Shown here: piece by piece, positions 42,560 to 55,834 of the stretch
Numbering within the stretch: position 1 is the stretch's first letter
How the letters are laid out: each line of letters opens with the position of its first letter
Origin: Lantana camara
Lineage: Eukaryota > Streptophyta > Magnoliopsida > Lamiales > Verbenaceae
Reading direction: 5' to 3'
NCBI GenBank assembly: GCA_037501455.1
Contig: CM074855.1
Location: 53,885,001-53,949,000, forward strand
DNA: 64,000 bases
The notes under the pieces: generated by a model
Seen by the model: the letters and a program-made list of their open reading frames with translations, nothing else
What the model was told of the DNA's origin: nothing
The model's database searches: none
Position numbers and translations under genes: made by a program

Positions 42560-45500
42560 TGTGACGCCCCGCTTCTCGATCAAGGTAAAGTTTGGTACGA
42601 GAGTGCACGATTTACCTTTCCTTGCTTGACTTATGTGGATTTATGCCTTAATTTGATAGACATTGGTGCTTATGTGAAAAACATGATTTACATGACTTAT
42701 GTGGCTATTTGATATGATAAGTATGTACTCGTATTGTGCTTAAAGAGTTTTGATAGCATGTTTTATGGTTAAACGAAATAATGTGCTTATTTGGATATTA
42801 AAGCATAATTTAGGGACTAAATGGTAAATTTATTTTCCAAGCCTGGAACTTGTTAGAACTTAATGAAATTGTGTAGATAATTCGATTACGAGTTCGTGGG
42901 TTCTTGAATCGCTCAATTCGGAGTTCGGACGAAGAAGTTATGGCCATTCTACGAAAAGTCAACCGTTTTAAGCCTAAATGTTGACCTACGACCCAATTTC
43001 AATTCTGATCCAATTTGAGATCCAATTTCACTTAAATCCGACCCGTATGACCCGCTCCATGATCCTATTCAGCTGACCCAAATCAGATTATAACACCCTA
43101 AACTCATTTTACGATATTTCACAAGAGATTCAAGTTCTCTCTCCCTCACTTTTCTCACAACCCATTCATCTTCTCTCAAGAACACCTTCAACCATTTTCA
43201 AGAGACAAGAGTGGAGACTAAAGCTGGAGATTCAGGACTAAAGAGCAAGTTTCCCTCTTCCATTTTCCGCTCTTAAGGTAAGAAATGCTTGAATGCTTTG
43301 GTGGGTCTTCTTCTTTGAACTTGAAGCTTGAGTTTGAAATCTAGGGTTCTTGGTTAGATGGATTAAATCCGAATTTTATGATGGAAATATGTTTCTTATG
43401 ATGTTGGGAGTGATTTGATGTAAGAATTTCTTATTTTCATGTTCATTTGAAGATTTCACCATTAAAGCACTTTGAAGCTTTTCATAAGAACTTATGCATG
43501 TTCATGCCCTAGCTTGTTTTAACTTGATTTGATAATGGATTCATGTTCCTTATGTGCTTTTATGAAGAATAGGATAGGTTTCCTTGAGTTTCATGCTTAT
43601 TTGAAGAATCCACCATTGATGACCTTTGAAGCTTTCTTGAGAATTCTTGCATGTTTATGTTCTTGTGTGATTTAACTTGATTTGATGATCGATTCTTGTT
43701 CCTTGACAAATTCCATGAAAAATGTGATTAATTCCTTTGAGTTTCTTGCATGATTGTTGATTTCACCATTGTTATGTTTGAAGCTTTCATGAAACTTGTA
43801 GAAGATGAAGTTCTTGTATGAATTACTAGCTTTCTTGATGTTTATATGTTCCTAAGTGCTTTATTATGTAACTTGATGATTTATGATGCTTATTTGTGGT
43901 TTTGGAAGCTTAATTTCATGTTTTGGGGTGTTTAGAACTCATTCCCGTCAAATTCCAAGTGGCTGTCACGTTTTTTTTAAGTTCTGGGCAGAATCCGCTA
44001 GGGTGGATTTTTGCAGTGTAAAAAATCCATGGGGGTGGATTTGAGGCAGTAGCTTCTGGACAATCCGCGAGGGTGGATTTTTTTGTGAAGGAAAATCCAT
44101 GGGGGTGGATTTTCCCCAGCCTTGTTTTCTTGATTCGTTTCACTTGTTTTGTTTCTCGTTTGTTCCTTACTTATTTATATTATGTCTCTAATGTATTGTG
44201 ACCTCGTTATATGTTGTGACATCTCATGTATACCTTATATTATGATCTTTATACCTCAATCATGTTTAAGTTATCTTAATTGACTAAGTTATGCGTTTAA
44301 TTAAATTGTGTTAAGTATGATTCATATGTCGCTTATTACTTATGATTTGGGAAATTGATATATGACTTATATGATGCAATATGATCATAATTGCCAATCT
44401 ATACCATCATTGAACATTCCTTGCACACCATTAACATATTTGCATTCATGTCCAAGCCGTGCGTCGTCTTGTTGGGTTTCGAGTCGAGTCTTACCTTTGT
44501 TGGTACGTTGTCTTGTTAGGTGGTGAGTCTCCGGACGTGTAACCTTCCTTGTTCGTGCTTGATCTTCGAGGTTCTTGGTAAAGGTGAGGAGCTATAATAT
44601 AAAAATGTTTTCTAAAACTGTGGACACATATGACCTATCATGTTTGATGGTTTTGAACTCCCATTTTCGAAAAGGTATATGTAGGCTTAATAAGCCAAGT
44701 TTTGTGAGCGTTGCTCATATTACGATGTTTGACTATGGAAAACGGTTTACAAGTAGAATTTGAATTGGTATATGGGATAGGTACCCAAAATGCTATTTTG
44801 GAACTTTCATTCGAATATTATATATGTATGTGTGAGTTGTGTAGCGAGGTTATGATGTACCTTGCGAGGACGCTTGCTTGGGGTAATCGAAATTGAGCTC
44901 GGGGATGGAGGTGAGAGATATTCCGGGAAGGCAAGGGCCGACGGATGTCCTTATCCAAAGTTCCCACTGTGGACAAGACTACTAAGACTCCGAGGAGGTT
45001 TCGGGGTTGAAGTTTTCTTGGAGAGAGCTAGGTTACATGGACCGAATTCTCCACTCAAAAGGCAAAAGGGATGCTCGGGGGGGTGCACTCCCTCGACATC
45101 AATGGCGTAAAGGTTGGATTGGTTTGATTTCTTGGTTTGGGAAGATCGGATGGAGTGCTCGTTCTCGCCGAGCCGGTTATGTGTGGTTTATGATCCATAT
45201 TTTTCTAAAACTTGCATTTACTTTGAAAATAAGTTGGATCATGAACACCTTTGTTTTGAGCATGCATTAAACCCTCTTATATCACTTATATTATGTACAC
45301 TTCTCCTCACCGGTTCCGTTTGAACTGATCTCTTTTACCTTTCGTGTCCGCAGGTCGTACTTTGGAGTCTTGCTAGGCGGGGTCTTGCTTCAGAGTTGTT
45401 GTCGAGTCTAGCTTTACTTGTTGTGTCGTAATATACTTTATGTTTTACGTTCCGCTTTTGGATTTATAGATCCGGCTTGTATGATGAATTATTATGTTAG

Positions 45501-45799
45501 TTTGGACCGGGTTGGTCGCTAGGTTGATTTTACATTCCGTATTTTGGGCATTTTGTGCTGGACCGTGATGGTCACTTAATTGTTGAATGAATTGACTTAT
45601 GCACGTATTATGTTTTGATCTAAGCTTCCGCATACTTGTGTTTTTTTTTATTCTCGCTTTGTGAGTCTAGCACCGCCTAGCTAGGTTGTTCGTTTGTCAC
45701 CGCTTGCTTCGGCCTTAGCGGGTATATGGATAACAATTCTATATACAAGCTAGGTCCGTAGCGCGGGATAGGCGTGGATGCCCTCGCCGGGGCGTTACA
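42560..45799 (+). mobile_element. 3' LTR of element Q
   Basis: 3240 bp, the same length as the 5' LTR, at an offset of 7114 bp. Hairpin cluster at about 43992-44115. Ends GGGGCGTTACA and is followed by TSD CCAAA. Confidence 0.95.
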
Positions 45800-45804
45800 C
45801 CAAA

Positions 45805-48800
45805 CCCCCGCACCATAGCTCAACACGTGCAACGAAACAAGGACTCCACACACGTGCCAAACCATAGCGAACTGTGACAAACAAAACAAACTCAAACTCT
45901 GAGCTAGGCGGGACGTAGACCCTGCACACATAATACTTAACGAATATATGGAAGCGTGATCATGCCAAACACAATTTCAAATCATGCAAACAGTTGACGG
46001 GTTAAATCTAGCATAATTCCTAATCCCGAAATTAAATCATAACATAAATCACAAATACAAACGGGTTCGCCTAATCCGAGCACCTGTCCTAACCTATCCC
46101 GAATAGCATATAATCAAAACGGGTTCATCTAATCCGAGCACCTGTCCTAACCTGTCCCGATTTCAAATCATAAATGAACAAATCATATTTAAACATATTT
46201 ATTCGTAGGTTAATAATAGAAATCTAAAACTAAAATCAAAATGCAAATGCAAGGACTCAACTAATACAAGACTCGACTCTAAGAGACTCACACCGCCTAG
46301 CTCGAACCCCAACGCAAACCTGCAGAGCTAAAAACATAAAGAGGGAGGGGTCAGTCACACTTGATTGAGCGAGGGGGTTAACACACGCACTCTATACATA
46401 ATATACATAGCAAAGCACGTAAAAAGAGGATGTTCATGAAGCCGGGATTAGTTTTTGCACGCCAAAACATTTGTCCGTGATAATATATATATATAGGGTG
46501 ATTTAGCAAAGCAGAACAAACGAAACTTAACTTAATCACGCGTACATTCGAAACATGCTGACAAAGCACACATATCCAAACATGTTTTATCAGGTTAAAA
46601 GTATATCAAATTTTATCTTAGTTTGAGAATCTACCCCCGTTTCACGAACTTATAACCGACAGACATACGGAACTCGGCGGGTACGAGCACACAGACAGAC
46701 TAAACAAAATAGAACAAAACAAAACATACCAGGTAGGTGTGATGGAAGGGTTGCGCGACCCTAGCCATCCAGAAGCGGAAGAGGGGAGTGCTCAATGCTA
46801 CTCAAACCCTCGGACTCCATCCCCCAACCTACGCTCAGGTGGGTTCCGGTACATCCCATACACAGAATTTGGGGCCCCACACATACACAGATCACGGAAA
46901 TCGGAAGCTTAACCCGCTACAGACAGACAGACATATTTCATGCATATCGTACTTAGCTATCGTACGTACATATCACGCAGACTGACCTCAAAATCATAAA
47001 AAAAATCAAAGATAAGCTTACATAGGCTAAAACATAACTTCATACTTTCAAACTTATTGCAAAGCCAACAAAATACGTATCTTACACATATCTACATATA
47101 CATAAAGGCTTATAAGTTGCATGCATTCGAAAACCGGCACATTTCATTAGGGTATAACTATATCCTAACCTCACCTCGAACCAAACGAAGCCGAAGACAA
47201 AGCACTTGATTCACCCCGGAATCAACTGACGAATAAAATACCACCCCGGGTGCACCTGGACAAACTGAAGGTAAAAGACAAGACTTAGACTCAAGAATGA
47301 ACCACATAGACACACGGCGTATGTTCATGCATATAAGAGATGCAATGAAGTAGGTAAAACACATATTTGAATCAATTACATGCAAACCAAGACAATACAT
47401 AGCTCAACATATTCATTTATAATCATATAACACGTTCATGCACACAAACAATTCATATTACAAGGCGGAGATACATAACAAGGTGCATTGATGCTTCGTG
47501 TAAATAATTCATATTAAATAAGCAACATAAAACACATATAGCAAGAAGTATATACACATACACAAGATAAAACAAGTTAGGAATGAGTTCCGAGGTGACA
47601 AGGTGCAAGAAAAGCGGAAGAAATGCATAAGAGATGGTTCCGAGCAAAACCGGCAAAAACTGGAAATTATTCCGAAACGGACAAGCTGTAGTAAAACGGT
47701 TATAACTTGAGTTTGAGAAATGGAAATTGAGTTTTTTTTCTTGAAACTGAAACTAGACACAAATATCTTTAAAATGGTAGGTGGATCAAAACGTGGTTCA
47801 AAGCGAGCCGAAAATGGCGTACGTTTGAAGTTGGACGAAAGCAGAATTTCGTCGGGATGGCGACACAAATTTCAAACAATTATATCTCATAATCTAGAGT
47901 GAATTTTGAGGTTATTCCAATTGGAGGATGTTCTAGACTTCAATAGGTTTCCGTAGGTTAAAAAATCAGGCAAATCCGAGTTCAAACGAGGTCAGCACGT
48001 CCGTGTCAAAATTGGCCTGGAAGCTGACACGGCCGTGTCCGAATAAAAAAAATTCAAAGTCGAGGGCTTGACACGGCCGTGTCGGAAATGAACTAGGGGC
48101 TGAAACGGCCGTGTTGGGTCGTCTTCTCCGAAAAATCACAGCAACAAAGCAAGAGCTCGGCGGGGGCCACATTCCGATCAATTAATACACCAAAAACACT
48201 CAAATTCAAGATATCACATTAGAGCATAAATTGGACTCCGAAACGAGCCCAAACACCCAAAATACGAAACCTATACTATTCATCGAATTCTCCAAGCTCA
48301 ATAAATAAGGCAATAAAGCAAGAATCAATCGGTAGAATCGGAACACGTAAGGAGAGGATCACATTGCTTACCTTGGATCGTTGATTGGGCGAACGGGGGT
48401 CGGGGTTCTTGAGCTCAAAAAGGGTTGGCTTTCTTCTCTTCTTTTCTTATTCTCTCCCTCCTCTCTTGCTTGAACCGATCAAAATGGGGAAGAAAAGAGG
48501 GTTCGGTTCCTTTTAGGGCCAAGAAACGGGTCGGGTTAACAAAACGGGTAGGAACAACGATATCCAGTCCATTCGGATCGGATTTAAAACGGTAGGGCTA
48601 ACAAACGGCTTTGAAAATATAACGTTAATTTCATCGAATCCGAATCGTCGAAACGAACTCAATGAAGGGGTCGGAATTCGAATTCGAACTCGAACTCCCG
48701 AGCTCAAGATTGCCACGAGGGCCAAAGCACCCTAATTAATTAGGTCCCTAAACTTCAATTATTGGGCATTCGAGCCCAAACAATTAATTAAATCCTAAAG

Positions 48801-48916
48801 CGCATGAAACTTAAATAAATTACACGTTAACATTTAAAGCATACGAATTACATAAATACGGAATTAAACTCTCTCGTGATGCGTACCTGGAAATGCCGAA
48901 GTAGCGGGATGTTACA
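45805..48916 (-). mobile_element. Solo LTR P, main part (minus strand)
   Basis: Minus-strand start TGTAACATCCCGC at 48916. Minus-strand landmarks: 5' splice site CCAAG|GTAAGC near 48372, palindromes 48026-48115, GTGAGG cassette donor near 47172, and acceptor GCTCTGCAG near 46319 before the CTAGGCGG block. No internal region, TSD CATAA; a solo LTR of 3139 bp once Q is removed. Confidence 0.9.
48026..48115 (-). repeat. Palindrome cluster, GACACGGCCGTGTC type (LTR P)
   Basis: Perfect palindromes at 48026-48039 and 48070-48083, and imperfect ones at 48102-48115 and near 47993-48007. CGGCCG core as in A/N and C, but with ACA/TGT arms. Confidence 0.85.
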
Positions 48917-48921
48917 CATAA

Positions 48922-50710
48922 ACTATATCATGTTAGAGAATTCCCGGTAAACTCTAATTTTAACCGTTTAAGGGAAATTAAGTTTCATGAACTCTAATTA
49001 ATCAGGTTTCATGAATTCTTTAACCACATAAATATTTATTAATCCCATTATAATCTTAATTATAACATTAGAAATGAAATTTAGAATTTAATTTGACAAT
49101 ACAGGTTATATTTTGAAAGTAATTCACAATTTACCGATTTTTGGAAAATTCGGATAAAATCTTTATTTAAAAATTCCAAAACTAATTTTATAATTATTTT
49201 AATAATATTTTCGAAATAATAAGCTTATGGGTTGACCAAAAAGTCAAAGTTACTATTGAAAACATTTACTATTCAATTTCTTATGAATTAAACACTTTAT
49301 AACACAAAATCGAACACACACACTCACACACTATCACACGTGCACTTAAAATTATTCAAGAACAACATGAACATGTTCTTGAGACTATTTGAATATTCAA
49401 AGAAGGTATGTAACACACTTGATCATATTCATATTTATAACATAGAATTTGAAGCATAATATAACAAAATATATTAATTCTCTATGAAAAATAATTCTAA
49501 ATAAATTATTCTTGACATGAATTTAATTAAACAAGATCATGAACACTTAAACATATGAATATACTATATCATATCATAATTTATGCATTTAACTAAATTA
49601 AATTCATATATGTACTCACATTGTTCATAAAACTACCATAAATTGCACATAAATTGAAAATAAAATTCCTAAAGAATAATTTAATTAAATCTAAGCATAC
49701 CATAATTCATAATATATTAAAAACATAATATAAAATATGAAATAATAAAATAAAACACACCTTAGCCTAGGGAGAGAGAGGAGCTCGTGGCTTATGGAGA
49801 GAATGAGAGTGATTTTGGTGTAGTTTTGGAAATGAGCTTGGAGGGGTATTTATACTTGGGATTTAGGGGCTTACCTTGCAATTTCTAAGAGTTTAGGGGA
49901 GATGTGGAAGCTTCATATCCTAGACAAATGCTTGGTTGCTACTTAGGTAATGTAGATGAACTATAGCTTAAACAAATGCTTGGTAACTATATAAGAATTG
50001 GGGAGAAATTGCATCCATTTATTAAAACTTTCTAGGAGGTCTAAAAATAAATATAAAATGGTATAAAATTTATTCAAGAGTCGAGAAGTGAAAACTTGAA
50101 GTAGTAAATTAATGAAAGAACGAGTGAAAAATAAGCTTCGTTATGATTATAAATGTGGAATATTTAGAGTTTTCGTTTATAAATTATGAATATTAAAGAT
50201 GATGAAAATCATGAGAAAATTATATAAACGAAGTTATGATAAAGTTTAAAGGTTGTAAAAATTATCATAGTTTAGGGAAAAATTCAAGAAACGTTTTAAG
50301 TAAAATTTCGAATATTGAATGAAAGCTAACTGTTTAAAATAAAATGACAATTTTTGAAAGGGAGAATATTTATAAAATATGCTATGGGTGGAATCGAGTT
50401 TTGGTAAATGCATGAAAATTCACAAAATAATTCAAGGATCGTTTTGGTTATAATATTGAATATCGAAAGGTAGAGGAGTAAAGAGTTTTTTACGATCGAA
50501 CTATAAGCTAGGGTTTTGCCGATTTATTATGCTACTAGAGTTAGGATGGGAATTATGGCTCACGGAGAGTGTCAAGATCCTTGAAATAATGTGAGGATTA
50601 TTTTGGTCACAATATTGGGTAGTAAAAGTACTTTCGGGAATGTAGGAAAATTCTTGGGTTGTAGGGGTATTTTCGTAATTTCCAACTTGCCCCTGTTTCG
50701 GGCTGTTAGA
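48922..50710 (-). mobile_element. 5' LTR of element J, part 3 (LTR start on minus strand)
   Basis: 1789 bp matching 29136-30924. The outer terminus is mutated from TTACA to TTAGA. It is followed by TSD GTTAT at 50711-50715 and then LTR I resumes. Confidence 0.9.
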
Positions 50711-50715
50711 GTTAT

Positions 50716-53700
50716 ATATTATGAATTTATTTATGCATTGCTCATGAGTGTTATAAATGCGCTTCGTTGTTGTATGATTTGATATCGAAATTTCGTAAAA
50801 ATTTAATATGTTTGAGATATACATGTCATGAATATGAATATATGCTCATTTCATGTTTTCGGATTCATTTGCATTAGTTTTGAATTTATTTTGTTCTTGT
50901 AATCCAAATCGGGGGCTAACGAGCAATTAGCGCACCCTTGGTTCCGTATGTGATATCTTGAGCTAGGAAACTCGGATTCGAGTTTCGTCAACTTTGCTGA
51001 ACTCGTAACAAAAATTCGGATTTAATGAACTAAGCCTCATATTTTTCCAAAGTTATTTGAACCTCCGAAATTTAACCGAAAAGTCCCACGTTCGTCAAAA
51101 CTGCCACAACTCACTAAGAAGGCCATAACTTTCTCAAACCTTGACCAAATTAACCATGGTTTGATTCCTTGGAACCCTAACTCAACCCTCTAACAGCCCT
51201 TAATCATCCCCAACCGACCCAACCCTCATGCTTAGAGAAATATCAGCCAAAACCCCTGCTCTCCAGAAAATCCCTTAACCCTTGTGCACCTTGGAGATTC
51301 AAGCTCAAATCTCTTCCATCTTCCATGCAATCCACAAGGTGAGTTTAGGGTTTTGATATACATTCAATGTGTGTCATTTTGAGCTATGCATCCCCAATTT
51401 TGAGCATGTGAGCATGGGATTTTGAAGAGATGATGAAATAGTAGGTTTTGGAGCCATATAGTGATCTCATTCATTCCTTGATGATTTTGATTTATTTAAA
51501 GCATGAAAATGGTTGTCCTAACTCCCTCTTTTCATTTATGATCATTGATTACGTGGTAGTTGAAGGATTGATGAGATGCCATTAATGACACTTTGAAAAT
51601 TGCATGAAATGATCATCTTCTTCTCTTCCTCTCGTACTGAACTGATGTTGTTGCATTTAGGGATAATATTTGCTGTCGTTTGCTACCTTATTTTCATCTT
51701 GTTGTTACTGGATTGATGGTTGAAGTGTGCATGAGCTTGTGCCTTGTTTTTATGATGTTTTGCCCTGTTTTTTTGGCCTGATCTGCTGCTGTCAACTATT
51801 GCTATCAGTTTTCAGTATTTTGTGGGAGCTTTTGGTGCCATTTTGCTGTGGATTGAATGCCTTAATTGCTGCTTCTTGTTTCTGTGTGTTCATGCAATTA
51901 AAATAGGGGTTAAGCTTCGTTTGAACTGCTGCTGCATGACAGAAGTGGATCTCCCCGGGCGGGGAGATTTTGGCCATAAAAAGGCCCGGCCGGGTACACT
52001 TTGTGCAGAAACCTTCTGCATGAAAGTCCCCGGGCGGGGACTTTTGTGAACAAAATCTCCCCGGGCGGGGAGATTAGTTTGGGAGCTGTTGGTTGTTGCT
52101 GTTTTGATTTATGCATGAAATGTATGTTTGTGTGTTTAAAAAATTGCTTTGTACATGATTTATACATTTATGCATTTAATGTGGTGTGTGTGTGTTTAAT
52201 TAAATTGTTTGTGCATGTAATGTGTGCATGTGTATTACATAATTGCATGCATGTTTGATTAGTAATGTTTGCATGCATAAGATGTTTTTAAAATGAATTG
52301 TTAATGCATGCTATGTGCGTGTATATTTATATATTGAATTGTAAATGCATGGTTTTTAGTTGTTACCGCATGTTGCATGCATGAAAGTAAGTGGATATTT
52401 AGATGCATGCATATTTGTTTTAATAAATGCATGCAATGCAGTATATATATATGTATATATTATTAAATCCATGTTTAATGTTATATATATTTAAGTATTG
52501 TTTAATTTATTTAAATTTTAGAACTTAATTGTTACCTATTTCATGTTCCTTTCTAATTTCCAATCTTCAATTGAATGTATTGATTTGTCTATTCTCTAAT
52601 TGTAAACGTGTTATAGTATGTGTTATGATCATTATTTGAATTCTTGGATTGAATGTGTATGAAATGTGTAAAGATTGAACTTGAATGAATATGAACGCCT
52701 CCTTGAACGAATGAATGGCTCGTTTATATGATTTCAATGCGTTAATTGTGTACATGAACGTGTTCATTACATAATATTATCTTTTATGCATTCATATCAT
52801 GTTCATTCCTTGTTGTGCGTCTTATATGGTTCATTTGGAGGCTTGAGTCTCACGAACATCTTACATTGTCCTTTGTACAGTTTTCTCCAGGGCGGAGATG
52901 CCAGGTTTATAGGACACTTTCGAGTCTCCCTTTCTTCTTGGTATTGTTCGGTAAGAGGTGTTCAGGTGGGTTTCTCTACTATATAGTTAAACAACCCTAT
53001 AAACTTCCAATGTGTAAAGTTTTCGGCCAAAATTTAGTATATGCGTATAGAGTCGTTTCAAGAGTAAATGTTTGCAACGTAAAGCCTTTATTTTATGAAC
53101 CCTATCAAATGTTTCGGCGAGAATGAATGAAAGAATGCACAGAATGGGACCCAGGGACTTGATGTGGGCGGCTATCCGGGGAGGCATGGGCCGACGGTGA
53201 TCCCTCACACTAGTTCCAACTAATGAACGGTGTAACCGGACCTTGTTAGGAGTTAGCGAGGAATGGACGCTGAGTGCTATCTGGGGAGTCATGTAACCCC
53301 TTTTGGTTAATGAATGGGTAGACGCGTTCTCCTGGGTCGGTACACGGCAGGGAGGAACAAAACATATCCAGTGAGGACAATATCGTTGGGCGGGAAGGTA
53401 CACTTCAACCTAAAACGACGAGTCCACCAACCCGGAGGAAGAAGGTGTAAATGATCATGAATATGCACGAAAGAATTTAATGCATGAAAGAAAGAAAGAA
53501 TGAATGTTTAATGAATTGCACAACGTGTTGGTTGGAGATAATGCACGCTCTCTCGTCGGGCCACAAACGACCTAATGAAAATTGATTGTTATAATCCCTT
53601 TTGATGATTTCTTTATTTCACCCATTTGGGAAGTGTTCTAAAAACCTCATTTGGGACTATAACTTTCATGTGAATGTTTAAATACTGTCTTATATAATAT

Positions 53701-54175
53701 TTAGGCCCTGTTTTATATCCACCAGTCTCTCAAAGACTGAACCCGGTTTGTTTTCAGTTCTTTACAGGTTTGGAGTGTTAGGCGGGGAGTCGAGTCTGTC
53801 AACTCTAATGGTTAAGTTTGGGTCACTTCATATGCATTTTGTAATTTGACTGAATTTTCAAGAATGGATAAATGTTATGACTATGATTATGATCATGCAA
53901 TTATATTTATGTATGAATTTTCGGGGATTAGGTCTTTATGCTAATTGAACCCGTTATTTTGCTCGAATTGGTACTGAATGGTATGCTTTGCTTCCGCAGT
54001 TGTCATTTATCTTTGTTCTTTCTGATTTGGTTGCGAAGGTTTAGTTCCCGCCTAGCCTTATGAGTGAGTGAGTCACCGTTCGCTGTGAGCTGGGTTCATG
54101 CATAGATTTTCCATTTCATGTGTGGATCAGGCCTATAGTGCGGGGGATGTGGCGTCTTTCCGGTTGGGGTGCTAC
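50716..54175 (+). mobile_element. Solo LTR I, right part
   Basis: Continues 27535-27797. It carries 5' splice site CACAAG|GTGAGT near 51338, palindromes 51949-52075, cassette exon 52881-52965 (TTGTACAG before, TTCAG|GTGGGT after), CAGTCT/AGACTG hairpin 53723-53739 and acceptor TTTACAG near 53767. It stops at GGGGTGCTAC, one base short of the usual TACA end, and the expected TSD CTGGA is not found there, so a deletion removed its last base together with part of LTR M. Confidence 0.88.
51949..52075 (+). repeat. Palindrome cluster, CTCCCCGGGCGGGGAG type (LTR I)
   Basis: Hairpins at 51949-51968 (ATCTCCCC/GGGGAGAT), 52023-52044 (AAAGTCCCC/GGGGACTTT) and 52054-52075 (AATCTCCCC/GGGGAGATT), plus a GGCCCGGCCGGG unit near 51983. 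Same type as LTR F, with paired arm changes. Confidence 0.9.
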
Positions 54176-55834
54176 CCTTATACCCTAGCATGTTCATATT
54201 CTAACATATTCTAATATATTCGTAGCATAATCTTAACCCTATTTTCATATCATAATCATACCTTGCATAACATATTCTATAACTTAAATCATATCATGCA
54301 TAATCATAGCTCACACGTATAATATATATACATAAGGCCTATTTCGTGTACATACATATCGGGCACATATCATTAGGGTTTAACTATAACCTAACCTCAT
54401 CTTACACCGACAAATCCAGGCAAAAAGGGGATAAAACCAATGCCTACGGAATAAACTCGTCACCAACGGGATATTCCTCTGGACAAAACAAACACCATAA
54501 GACATACTTAGACTCAAAATGGACAATATATACGCTCGGCAAATGCATATGGATGCAAATGATGCAATGCACTTCATAAAATTCATACTTAGCACATCGG
54601 AGCAAATAACGAAATATCACAGAATTAATCGAAGAATCAGACTCATCACACGTCAAATAAATTCATATTAATTTGTATAAGAACATGCCATGAGCATTCA
54701 TAAATTCAAAGTTCATATAACAACGGATGCATAGAAAGTGAGATAAAGTGGCACTTAAGGCATATAAATTCATATCAAGTCATAAGTCACATAATTCACG
54801 TCAAATAAATTCATAAATTTAATGCAATGAACATAACATGTCATACAACACGTTAACAATACATAAATAGCATAAAACGTGCAAAGAAGTATCAAACGAG
54901 GCACATAAACGAAGTACCACTTCATGCATGCACATGTGTAAACATATAAGGCATATCATGCCATATATCACGTAAATATGCATCGAAATTATGTTATAAA
55001 TTCATAATAAAACATATAACATGATATATAACATGTTAATATCATATATTAATCATATACGAGCAAGAAAAGCCATACAAAACACGAACAAAATGAGAAA
55101 TAAACAATCCACTCAGCAGCAGTCAGAACAACTCGAAACACCCTGAAAAAGAGGTCACGACCGCGACTAAGACTCGGTTCAAATGGGGTCCCGGCCGCGA
55201 CCAAGAAGCTGTTCGAAAATAACGCAGTAACAAGCCCTGTTTCTCTTCTAAAGCTCACAGCAGCAACAAGGAATGAGGCAAGGCAACAAATATAGCAAAT
55301 AAGGCAACAAAAGGGATATAAAAACACAGCAAAAGCATCCAAAAACCACTCACACATGCACGACAAAGGTAAGGAGGCTAATCAGGCCCATTTTCTTCAA
55401 AAATCATTTTCATCAATGGAGGGTCAAGAATTCAGCTAATTTCCATGAATTATGAGCACAAAATCATGACAAGGAATTCATATAGATCACATTAGTTGTT
55501 TCATATCAAGAAATGGATCAAATTTTCACAAAGATTCATCAAAGTTCACATAAACCCTTACTATTCATGTATATCTCCATATCATGCTCAATACTCCATA
55601 AAAATCAGAAATATAGAACTTAAAAGAAATCCAAGAAGATGGACAAAAAGATCATAAACTTACCTTTCAAATTGGAGAAGAGTTGATGGAGATTTGAGCT
55701 TGAAATGTGCAAGAGTGAATTGTGGCAGGATTTCTTGTTTCCTTCCTCTTTCCAGCTGATTTCCCCTTCTCTTCTTATGTGGTTTGAAAATGAGTGATAA
55801 GGAAGAAATAGAGGGTTTAAGTCTGGTCATGTGG
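54176..55834 (-). mobile_element. Minus-strand solo LTR M, middle part
   Basis: Left edge is a deletion junction with LTR I (roughly 1 kb of M lost, judged against P). Right edge is the insertion site of N (TSD TGTGG). Minus-strand landmarks: 5' splice site GAAAG|GTAAGT near 55665, palindromes near 55153-55203 and a GATGAGG donor-like site near 54401. Confidence 0.85.
55153..55203 (-). repeat. Palindrome pair, GGTCCCGGCCGCGACC type (LTR M)
   Basis: GGTCCCGGCCGCGACC at 55188-55203 and a decayed relative at about 55153-55167. Core CCGGCCG with GGTC/GACC arms. Confidence 0.65.

Larger units (their letters stand above)
35446..45799 (+). mobile_element. Complete element Q, youngest TR-GAG-like copy
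   Basis: 10,354 bp with perfect TSD CCAAA (35441-35445 and 45800-45804), two 3240-bp LTRs and a 3874-bp internal region. It has a PBS, an open gag, a mini-hairpin array, a pol C-terminal remnant and a PPT. Only about eight differences between the LTRs were seen, all within the first 740 bp. It has no protease, RT or RNase H. It is the innermost layer of the nest, as its age suggests. Confidence 0.95.
27798..50710 (-). mobile_element. Complete minus-strand element J (no gag), carrying nested K, P and Q
   Basis: Net length, after removing K, P and Q, is about 7.03 kb: 3127-bp LTRs on each side and a 779-bp internal region. TSD GTTAT at 27793-27797 and 50711-50715. The interrupted 5' LTR sums to 850+488+1789 = 3127 bp, exactly the length of the 3' LTR, which supports the reconstruction. 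The PBS and PPT are in the right places on the minus strand. There is no gag or pol ORF, so it resembles a LARD and would depend fully on proteins from other elements. Confidence 0.93.

Noticed and set aside
47509..47868. 119-codon minus ORF in P and its 106-codon relative in D (16375-16695) as a conserved protein
   Set aside because: Similarity is limited to a conserved LTR block; the P frame runs across predicted non-coding LTR sequence, and neither has a recognisable domain. The block itself is reported as a finding.
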